In this document: in pieces, positions 1-6,145 of the stretch | How the letters are laid out: each line of letters opens with the position of its first letter | Numbering within the stretch: position 1 is the first letter of the stretch | Origin: JAZNUH01 sp045592225 | GTDB taxonomy: Bacteria > Bacillota > Clostridia > UMGS1883 > UMGS1540 | DNA length: 12,419 nucleotides | NCBI GenBank assembly: GCA_045592225.1 | Contig: JAZNUH010000164.1 | Coordinates: 1-12,419 of the forward strand | Direction: 5' to 3' | The notes under the pieces: generated by a model | What the model saw: the letters and a program-made list of their open reading frames with translations, nothing else | Database searches by the model: none | What the model was told of the DNA's origin: nothing | Position numbers and translations under genes: made by a program

Positions 1-1
1 T

Positions 2-487
2 TTTACCGGTCTGCGCATAGGCGTAGGAACGGCAAAGGGTCTTGCAATGCCGGGAGATAAGCTGACGGCGGCGGTGCCCACACTTAAGGGTCTTGCATAC
101 AATCTTCCGACGGTCAGCGGAATAATTGCACCTATAATGGATGCACGCAGGGGCGAGGTTTATAACGCCCTCTACAAATGGAAGGGAGACAAGCTTTTAG
201 AGGTGGCGCCTATGAGAGCATTGCCGGTAACAGAGCTTGCAAATGAACTCTTGCAAAGCGGAGCGGTTTTTGTAGGTGACGGTGTACCTGTTCACAAACA
301 GACTCTGACAGAGCTTTTAGGTGACAAGGCACAATTTGCACCTGAACATCTTATGTATCAGCGTGCATCATCAGTAGCAATGGCGGCAGAGGGCATGGCA
401 GGAATTCCTGCTGATGACCTTTTACCCATATATATAAGAAAACCTCAGGCAGAGAGAGAACTTGAAGAAAAGGAGAATAAAAAATGA
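2..487 (+). CDS. tsaB: tRNA threonylcarbamoyladenosine biosynthesis protein TsaB, 5'-truncated
   Basis: TsaB is the catalytically inactive ASKHA-fold partner of TsaD in the cytoplasmic TsaB-TsaD-TsaE complex that makes t6A37 on ANN-decoding tRNAs. The reading frame is open from base 2, and the first visible residues FTGLRIGVGTAKGLA are the family's signature 'SFTGLRIG..TAKGLA' segment. The ATG at 47 is therefore internal and should not be taken as the start. About 161 residues are visible, and roughly 65-70 N-terminal residues are missing compared with the usual ~230. 'IIAPIMDARRGEVYNALY' follows the usual core (I.P.iDARr.eVY). The C-terminus is a charged tail. The stop overlaps the rpiB start (ATGA, 484-487), so the two are probably translationally coupled. 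In many bacteria tsaB sits beside rimI and tsaD, but here rpiB follows directly. Identity is strong; only the missing start is uncertain. Confidence 0.93.
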   Translation, partial: FTGLRIGVGTAKGLAMPGDKLTAAVPTLKGLAYNLPTVSGIIAPIMDARRGEVYNALYKWKGDKLLEVAPMRALPVTELANELLQSGAVFVGDGVPVHKQTLTELLGDKAQFAPEHLMYQRASSVAMAAEGMAGIPADDLLPIYIRKPQAERELEEKENKK

Positions 488-918
488 TAATAGCTATAGG
501 AAGTGACCACGGCGGTTACGCACTCAAGGAATACATAAAAATGCACCTTCAGTCAAAGGGAATTGAAACCTGTGACTTTGGCTGCGACGGACAAAGCTGC
601 GACTATCCCGACATTGCAAAGCCTGTTGCGGAAGCAGTTGCATCGGGCAAATATCCCTGCGGCATACTCTGCTGCGGTACAGGAATAGGTATCTCCATTG
701 CGGCAAACAAGGTAAAGGGAATTCGTGCAGCACTTGTTTCCGAACCTGTTTCGGCACGTCTTACAAAGGAACACAACAACGCAAACATTCTTTGTATGGG
801 TGGCAGAACAATCGGTGAGGTTATGGCAGGAGAATGTGTTGACGCGTGGCTGAATGCAGAATTTGGCGGCGGACGTCATCAGGACAGAATTGACAAAATC
901 TCGGCAATAGAAAAATAA
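484..918 (+). CDS. rpiB: Ribose-5-phosphate isomerase B (RpiB/LacAB family)
   Basis: This cytoplasmic enzyme interconverts ribose 5-phosphate and ribulose 5-phosphate in the non-oxidative pentose phosphate pathway. The 144-residue length fits the family. Visible motifs are the N-terminal GSDHGG (residues 6-11, with D8-H9), YPD at 41-43, the active-site loop C64-G-T-G-I-G69 that carries the catalytic cysteine, EHNNAN at 96-101 with the active-site histidine H97, and GGR at 106-108 for phosphate binding. The ATG at 484 has an AAGGAG SD about 9 bases upstream and overlaps the tsaB stop by 4 bases. The LacA/LacB galactose-6-phosphate isomerases share this fold, but they come as two paralogous subunits next to lac genes, which are absent here. 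RpiB is therefore the better call. Confidence 0.94.
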   Translation: MIIAIGSDHGGYALKEYIKMHLQSKGIETCDFGCDGQSCDYPDIAKPVAEAVASGKYPCGILCCGTGIGISIAANKVKGIRAALVSEPVSARLTKEHNNANILCMGGRTIGEVMAGECVDAWLNAEFGGGRHQDRIDKISAIEK

Positions 919-951
919 TTACACCTGAATTTGGGAGGAACGGTTTAAGAT

Positions 952-2754
952 ATGGCAGACAGGCAGGATAATATAAGAAACTTTTGTATTATAGCCCACA
1001 TAGACCACGGCAAGTCTACTCTGGCGGACAGACTTTTGGAGCTTACCGGTGTTGTAAGTGAGCGCGATATGGAAGAGCAGATACTTGACAATATGGAGCT
1101 GGAAAAGGAGAGAGGCATAACCATAAAGGCGCGTGCTGTAAGACTCCTTTACAAAAGGGATGACGGGGAGTATACCCTGAACCTCATTGATACCCCCGGA
1201 CACGTAGACTTTAACTATGAGGTATCACGTTCGCTTGCAGCTTGCGAGGGAGCGCTTTTGGTAGTTGATGCGGCACAGGGCATAGAAGCACAGACCCTGG
1301 CAAACACTTACCTTGCCATAGAGCATAATCTTGAAATTTTGCCTGTTATAAACAAAATAGACCTTCCAAGCGCACAACCTGAGGTTGTTATAAGAGAAAT
1401 AGAAAATATAATTGGAATAGAGGCAGAGGGAGCACCCCGCATAAGCGCAAAGGTGGGTACCAATGTTGAAGCGGTGCTTGATTATATAGTTGACAATATA
1501 CCCGCGCCGCAGGGAGATGAAAAAGCACCTCTGCGTGCACTCATATTCGACTCCTATTATGACAGTTACAAGGGCGTTATAGTTTACATCCGCGTTAATG
1601 AGGGTACAGTGGCAGCAGGTGATAAGGTAAGATTTATGGCGACGGGCAAGGAATACGAGCTTGTTGAGGTGGGCTTTTTAAGTCCCACAGGTATGATACC
1701 TGCGCGTCAGCTCAAAGCAGGTGACGTTGGTTATATAACCGCGAGCATTAAAGAAGTACAGGATATAAACGTAGGTGACACTGTTACAAAGGCAGAAGAG
1801 CCTGCGGCTGAACCACTGCCCGGCTACCGCAAGGTAAACCCCATGGTTTACTGCGGTATTTACCCTGCAGACGGTGCAAAGTACGGTGACCTGCGTGATG
1901 CACTTGAAAAGCTTAAGCTGAACGATGCATCTCTTGTATTTGAGGCTGAAACAAGTATAGCACTTGGCTTTGGATTCAGATGCGGATTTTTGGGACTTTT
2001 GCACATGGAAATAATACAGGAGCGCCTGGAGAGAGAATATAATCTCGACCTTGTTACAACCGCGCCAAGCGTTATTTATAAAATAATCGGAAGTGACGGA
2101 CAGGTGCAGTTTATTGACAACCCCACCAACATGCCTGACCCCACACATATAGACTATATGGAAGAGCCTTTTGTTAAGGCGGATATTATGGTGCCCTCTG
2201 AATTTGTAGGAAGCATTATGGAACTGTGTCAGGAACGCCGCGGTATATATAAGGACATGAAGTTTATTGATGAGGGAAGAGCATCTTTGCACTATGAACT
2301 GCCTCTCAATGAAATTATATATGACTTTTTTGATGCCTTAAAATCACGCACAAGGGGTTATGCATCCTTTGATTACGAATTTTTAGGCTATGTAAAGAGT
2401 AATCTGGTTAAGCTGGATATTCTCTTAAACGGAGAAATTGTAGACGCTTTAAGTTTTATTGTTCATAGCGAAAAGGCTTATGCAAGAGGCAGAAGAATAG
2501 CTGAAAAGCTTAAGGAGTCAATACCACGTCAGCTGTTTGAAATACCCATTCAGGCAGCAATCGGTAACAAAATTATTGCCCGCGAAACAGTTAAGGCAAT
2601 GCGTAAGGACGTACTTGCAAAATGTTACGGCGGTGATATAACCCGTAAGAAGAAGCTGCTGGAGAAACAGAAAGAGGGTAAAAAGAGAATGAGACAGGTA
2701 GGTACTGTTGAAGTTCCTCAGGAAGCCTTTATGTCTGTATTAAAGCTTGACTGA
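952..2754 (+). CDS. lepA: Elongation factor 4 (LepA), ribosome back-translocating GTPase
   Basis: LepA/EF4 is a translational GTPase that acts on the ribosome and affects elongation and 30S biogenesis under stress. The 600-residue product is full length. GTPase motifs are intact: G1 AHIDHGKST (15-23), switch-I RGITIK (54-59), G3 DTPGH (80-84) and G4 NKID (134-137). Domain II and the EF-G-like III and V domains follow, and the end has the LepA-specific C-terminal domain with its basic segment GKKRMRQVGTVEVPQEAF. The ATG at 952 has a GGGAGG SD at 933-938, spaced a rather long 13 bases. The last base of the stop codon is the first base of hemW. A 33-base gap separates it from rpiB, with no convincing promoter or terminator. 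lepA followed by hemW is a common order in Bacillota. Confidence 0.98.
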   Translation: MADRQDNIRNFCIIAHIDHGKSTLADRLLELTGVVSERDMEEQILDNMELEKERGITIKARAVRLLYKRDDGEYTLNLIDTPGHVDFNYEVSRSLAACEGALLVVDAAQGIEAQTLANTYLAIEHNLEILPVINKIDLPSAQPEVVIREIENIIGIEAEGAPRISAKVGTNVEAVLDYIVDNIPAPQGDEKAPLRALIFDSYYDSYKGVIVYIRVNEGTVAAGDKVRFMATGKEYELVEVGFLSPTGMIPARQLKAGDVGYITASIKEVQDINVGDTVTKAEEPAAEPLPGYRKVNPMVYCGIYPADGAKYGDLRDALEKLKLNDASLVFEAETSIALGFGFRCGFLGLLHMEIIQERLEREYNLDLVTTAPSVIYKIIGSDGQVQFIDNPTNMPDPTHIDYMEEPFVKADIMVPSEFVGSIMELCQERRGIYKDMKFIDEGRASLHYELPLNEIIYDFFDALKSRTRGYASFDYEFLGYVKSNLVKLDILLNGEIVDALSFIVHSEKAYARGRRIAEKLKESIPRQLFEIPIQAAIGNKIIARETVKAMRKDVLAKCYGGDITRKKKLLEKQKEGKKRMRQVGTVEVPQEAFMSVLKLD

Positions 2755-3806
2755 TGAGAGGAATATATATTCACATACCCTTTTGTGTGCGTAAATGTCC
2801 CTACTGCAGCTTTGTATCATACAAGGTGACAGAAGATGTTATGAACGCATTCCATAAGCGGCTTTTAAAGGAAATTGAAAACGCGCCCGGCATAGAAGCG
2901 GATACCGTATATTTTGGCGGCGGAACGCCTACATACTATGGCGCTGAAAGACTATGTGAGATTTTAAAATGCATTGAAAGTAAATTTGATATAAAAGCTG
3001 ATGCGGAAATTACCGTTGAAGCAAACCCGGGCACAGTAACCGGACAGGATTTTAAACTGCTTTTTGATGCGGGCTTTAACAGGGTGAGTATTGGTATTCA
3101 GTCGCTGCAGAGTGAGGAACTTGAAAGCCTTGGCAGAATTCATTCGGCAGACGAGGCAAAGCAGGCAGTAATGAACGCGCATGATGCAGGCTTTAAGAAT
3201 ATTTCTGGAGATATAATGTTCGGCACAGAGGGACAGACAATAAAAAGCCTTGAAAATACCCTGTGCGAATTTATGAGCCTTCCGCTTGCACACATCTCGG
3301 CTTATTCGCTGTCTATCGAAGAAGGTACGCCTTATTTTGATAATCCCCCGCAGCTGCCCGACGAGGACACAGAGAGGGAAATGTACCGGATGATTGGCAC
3401 ATATATAAAAAAGTACGGGTTTGACAGATATGAAATATCAAACTATGCAAAGCCCGGCTTTGAGTCCCGCCATAACATGAAATACTGGCAGGGAGAAGAA
3501 TATCTTGGTCTTGGTGCAGGTGCACACTCTTATATGAATTCGGTGAGATACTGCAATACATCTGACCTGAATGAGTATATAAATGGCGGTTGCATTATAA
3601 GAGATGCTACAAAGATTGATGAGGCTGAAAAGCAGAAAGAGTATTACATGCTGGGACTGCGTATAAAAGAGGGAGTGCCCGAAAAATACCACCCCAACAT
3701 CGAAAAGCTTATTTTGCAGGGTCTTATTGAACGTGCAGACGGCAGAATAAGACTTACAGAGAGGGGCACAGACCTGGCAAGCTATGTTATGGAGGAAATG
3801 ATGTGA
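2754..3806 (+). CDS. hemW: Radical SAM heme chaperone HemW (HemN-like)
   Basis: HemW proteins bind heme and a [4Fe-4S] cluster and are thought to deliver heme to target proteins; they were long annotated as coproporphyrinogen III oxidase. The radical SAM cluster motif C11-x3-C15-x2-C18 is present, followed by S19-F20. HemN has a further cysteine at the F20 position, so this fits HemW rather than HemN. The glycine-rich SAM motif GGGTPT is at 55-60. Later motifs are EANPGT, RVSIGIQSL, the YEISNYAKPG segment and GLGAGAHSY, then a winged-helix-like C-terminus. The product is 350 residues, slightly short for the family (often ~375). One usually conserved segment, 'LPGQT', reads 'GTEGQT' here. The start ATG shares one base with the lepA stop (TGATG), and I see no SD directly upstream, so expression likely depends on reinitiation after lepA. 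The product overlaps recX by 4 bases. Confidence 0.9.
   Translation: MRGIYIHIPFCVRKCPYCSFVSYKVTEDVMNAFHKRLLKEIENAPGIEADTVYFGGGTPTYYGAERLCEILKCIESKFDIKADAEITVEANPGTVTGQDFKLLFDAGFNRVSIGIQSLQSEELESLGRIHSADEAKQAVMNAHDAGFKNISGDIMFGTEGQTIKSLENTLCEFMSLPLAHISAYSLSIEEGTPYFDNPPQLPDEDTEREMYRMIGTYIKKYGFDRYEISNYAKPGFESRHNMKYWQGEEYLGLGAGAHSYMNSVRYCNTSDLNEYINGGCIIRDATKIDEAEKQKEYYMLGLRIKEGVPEKYHPNIEKLILQGLIERADGRIRLTERGTDLASYVMEEMM
3791..3795 (+). promoter_or_regulatory. Shine-Dalgarno of recX, inside the hemW 3' end
   Basis: GGAGG lies 7 bases before the GTG at 3803. It picks this GTG as the recX start and lies within the last codons of hemW. No in-frame ATG competes at this spacing. Confidence 0.75.
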
Positions 3807-4246
3807 AGGACGTTTATTCCGAAGCGCTTAAAATAGTGCTTGCAAGAAGACGAACTCAAAAGGAAGTATCCGACCTGCTTATAAAAAAAGGCTATGAAGC
3901 CCATGAGGCACATGAAGCGGCACAGCACTATGCAGAGCAGGGGTATATAGACGACGCAGACTATGCAATAAGATATGCCCACGATGCGGCAAGGATAAAG
4001 GGGTACGGTGAACACAGAATACGCATGGCGCTTCGTGAAAAGGGAGTGGACGGACAGTACATAGATGACGCCATTGCCGATACGGAGTTTAATATAAAGG
4101 AAGTAATTATAAAAAAGTTTGGTCAGCCGCGCAAGGTCACATATGAACAGATGAACAAAATGTGTGCGGCAATTATACGGAGGGGATTTTCACCCGGAGA
4201 GGTAACCCGTACCGTAAAAGAGATTTACGAAATAGAGGAAAGCTGA
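3803..4246 (+). CDS. recX: RecA regulatory protein RecX
   Basis: RecX binds RecA filaments and modulates recombination and SOS induction. The 147-residue product is all-helical in appearance and carries the three-repeat RecX pattern. Repeat 1 has 'RRRTQKEVSDLLIKKGY'. Repeat 2 has 'QGYIDDADYAIRYAHDAARIKGYG' with the family's G-[YF]-[IL]-[DN]-D core. Repeat 3 carries the 'IRRGFS' that typifies the C-terminal repeat. Translation starts at GTG, which overlaps the hemW stop (GTGA, 3803-3806) and has a GGAGG SD at 3791-3795. The stop shares one base with the rimO start. recA itself is not in this window. The sequence is divergent, as RecX usually is, but the repeats and length support the call. Confidence 0.85.
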   Translation: MKDVYSEALKIVLARRRTQKEVSDLLIKKGYEAHEAHEAAQHYAEQGYIDDADYAIRYAHDAARIKGYGEHRIRMALREKGVDGQYIDDAIADTEFNIKEVIIKKFGQPRKVTYEQMNKMCAAIIRRGFSPGEVTRTVKEIYEIEES

Positions 4247-5556
4247 TGAACATAGGATTTGTTTCGCTTGGATGCTCAAAAAACCTTATCGATACCGAAA
4301 GCATGATAGCCCTTGTAAAAGAGGCGGGCTATAACATAGTTTCGGATAAGGAATCGGCGGATATTATTATAATCAATACCTGCGGTTTTATTGACGATGC
4401 CAAGGAAGAGGCTATAAACGAAATACTTGAAACGGCTAAATATAAAGAAGAAGGCAAACTGAAAAAGCTTATTGTAACAGGGTGTCTTGCGCAGAGATAT
4501 TCAAAGGAAATCGAAACCGAACTGCCCGAGGTTGATAAAATAGTGGGCGTAGGCAGTTTTCAGGATATTGTAAAAATAATTGAAGATGAAGGAAAACTGT
4601 TTGTCGGCGAGGTGGAGAAAAGCTATAAGGAGCTTGACAGGGTGCGCTCAACACCACATTATACCGCGTATCTCAAAATTGCTGAAGGGTGCGACAACCA
4701 CTGTACATACTGTGCAATTCCTGCAATCCGCGGCAAGTACAGAAGCCGTAAAATGGAAGACATACTGGCAGAGGCGGAAAAAATGGTGGCAGAGGGTGTT
4801 ACCGAGGTAAACATAATTGCACAGGATACCACCCGTTACGGAATAGACCTGTACGGCGAAAGCAAACTGGCAGAGCTCATGAGCCGCCTTGCAAAACTGA
4901 ATTTTAAATGGATAAGAGTTTTGTATACATATCCTGAGCTTATAAGTGACGAGCTTATAAATGTTTTTAAAGAAAATGACAACATACTGAATTATTTTGA
5001 CATACCCTTGCAGCACGTATCCGACGGTGTGCTTAAAAGGATGGGCAGGCAAAGCGACAAAAAGAGCATATATGCCCTGCTTGACAAAATAAGAGGCGAG
5101 ATAGAGGATGTTACACTACGCACATCGCTTATGGTAGGCTTCCCGGGGGAAACCGATGAGGATTTTGAAGAGCTTTGTGAGTTTGTAAAATATGCAAGGT
5201 TTGACCGGATGGGAGTTTTCAAATATTCCCGAGAAGAGGGAACACCGGCATATAAACTTCAAAACCAGGTAGATGAGGACATAAAGCAGCAGAGATTTGA
5301 CAGGCTTATGAGCATACAAAATCAAATCTCGGCAGAGAGAAACATGCGGTGTATGGGCAAGACGGTAGAAGTTCTGGCTGAGGAATTCACCGACGAATAC
5401 CTGTATGCAGGCAGAAGCCGTGCGGATGCACCGGATATTGACGGAAGGGTGTATTTCGGTTCGGAAAGAGAAATAGCGCCCGGCGAATATGTAAGAGTAA
5501 AGATACTCGGCGCAGAAGAATATGACCTTATGGGTGAAGAAGAGAAAGGAAGGTAA
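4246..5556 (+). CDS. rimO: Ribosomal protein S12 methylthiotransferase RimO
   Basis: RimO is a radical SAM enzyme with two [4Fe-4S] clusters that adds a beta-methylthio group to a conserved aspartate of ribosomal protein S12. The start is the ATG at 4246, giving MNIGFVSLGCSKN and 436 residues, the usual length. The frame stays open upstream to an ATG at 4162, but that part lies inside recX and is not RimO-like. N-terminal cluster ligands are C10, C46 (NTCGF) and C80 (TGCLAQRY). Radical SAM ligands are C149-x3-C153-x2-C156. A TRAM RNA-binding domain fills about residues 370-430. 'LGCSKN', 'GCDNHCTYCAIP' and the TRAM tail place it with RimO rather than MiaB or MtaB. It overlaps recX by one base, with a GAGG SD at 4235-4238, and is followed by pgsA after 5 bases. 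Confidence 0.95.
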   Translation: MNIGFVSLGCSKNLIDTESMIALVKEAGYNIVSDKESADIIIINTCGFIDDAKEEAINEILETAKYKEEGKLKKLIVTGCLAQRYSKEIETELPEVDKIVGVGSFQDIVKIIEDEGKLFVGEVEKSYKELDRVRSTPHYTAYLKIAEGCDNHCTYCAIPAIRGKYRSRKMEDILAEAEKMVAEGVTEVNIIAQDTTRYGIDLYGESKLAELMSRLAKLNFKWIRVLYTYPELISDELINVFKENDNILNYFDIPLQHVSDGVLKRMGRQSDKKSIYALLDKIRGEIEDVTLRTSLMVGFPGETDEDFEELCEFVKYARFDRMGVFKYSREEGTPAYKLQNQVDEDIKQQRFDRLMSIQNQISAERNMRCMGKTVEVLAEEFTDEYLYAGRSRADAPDIDGRVYFGSEREIAPGEYVRVKILGAEEYDLMGEEEKGR

Positions 5557-5561
5557 AAATT

Positions 5562-6086
5562 ATGAATTTACCAAACAGGCTTACACTTTTAAGAATTATA
5601 CTGGTACCTGTGTTTATGGTGGCGTATCTTTTGAACTTCAAATATGCGGAGTATGCCGCTGCTGCTATATTTGTAATAGCCTCTGTTACCGACTGGGCTG
5701 ACGGATATCTGGCACGTAAAAACAATTTGGTTACAAATTTCGGCAAATTTATGGATCCGCTTGCTGATAAACTGCTGGTAACAGCCGCATTGGTTTGTCT
5801 GCTTGAAAAAGGAATAGTAGCATCCTGGGTTGTTATGATAATTCTTGCAAGAGAGTTTATAGTAACAGGCATTCGTCTTGTAGCGGCAAGCGAAGGCAGG
5901 GTTATAGCGGCAGGCAAGCTTGGAAAAATTAAAACAGTTATGCAGCTTATCGCACTCACCTTTGCACTTTTGGTTGGCGGAGGAATATACACTGATATAC
6001 TTGTATACCTTGCGGCAGCAATGACAGTTATATCGGGTATCGACTACATAGCAAAGAATGCATATGTTTTTAGCCAAACAAATTGA
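5562..6086 (+). CDS. pgsA: CDP-diacylglycerol--glycerol-3-phosphate 3-phosphatidyltransferase
   Basis: This integral membrane enzyme makes phosphatidylglycerophosphate from CDP-diacylglycerol and glycerol-3-phosphate, the committed step to phosphatidylglycerol and cardiolipin. The full CDP-alcohol phosphotransferase signature D-G-x2-A-R-x8-G-x3-D-x3-D is present with D47, G48, A51, R52, G61, D65 and D69, plus D44 just before it. The 174-residue length and several hydrophobic segments (about 8-25, 30-43, 72-86, 87-105, 122-140 and 142-158) match PgsA. The N-terminal 'MNLPNRLTLLRI' is typical. The SD AAGGAAGG lies about 8 bases upstream. The rimO-pgsA pair is common in Clostridia. Its stop codon is embedded in the -35 box of the alaS promoter. 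Confidence 0.95.
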   Translation: MNLPNRLTLLRIILVPVFMVAYLLNFKYAEYAAAAIFVIASVTDWADGYLARKNNLVTNFGKFMDPLADKLLVTAALVCLLEKGIVASWVVMIILAREFIVTGIRLVAASEGRVIAAGKLGKIKTVMQLIALTFALLVGGGIYTDILVYLAAAMTVISGIDYIAKNAYVFSQTN

Positions 6087-6111
6087 CAACAAGGGCAAAT
6101 GAATATATAAT
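6083..6111 (+). promoter_or_regulatory. Perfect consensus SigA promoter for alaS
   Basis: TTGACA (6083-6088) and TATAAT (6106-6111) are separated by exactly 17 bases, so both hexamers and the spacer match the housekeeping consensus. The -35 box contains the pgsA stop codon (TGA, 6084-6086). Transcription would start near 6118, leaving a leader of only about 28 nt before the alaS ATG. That is too short for a T-box or other riboswitch. Confidence 0.85.
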
Positions 6112-6145
6112 ATATTTTATTCCTAAAGAAAGGAAATGAGCAATT

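Noticed and set aside
47..49. ATG at 47 as the tsaB start
   Set aside because: The frame is open to the window edge, and the residues before it form the conserved TsaB signature, so the gene simply begins outside the window.
1678..2292. A 204-codon open frame on the - strand inside lepA
   Set aside because: It lies entirely antisense to a well-conserved lepA and shows no recognisable protein features.
4162..4245. Upstream ATG extending rimO by 28 residues
   Set aside because: The extension lies wholly inside recX, has no RimO-like sequence, and the ATG at 4246 gives the canonical N-terminus with a proper SD.
5589..6098. A 169-codon - strand frame opposite pgsA
   Set aside because: pgsA has the complete CDP-alcohol phosphotransferase motif; the antisense frame has no domain or plausible SD.
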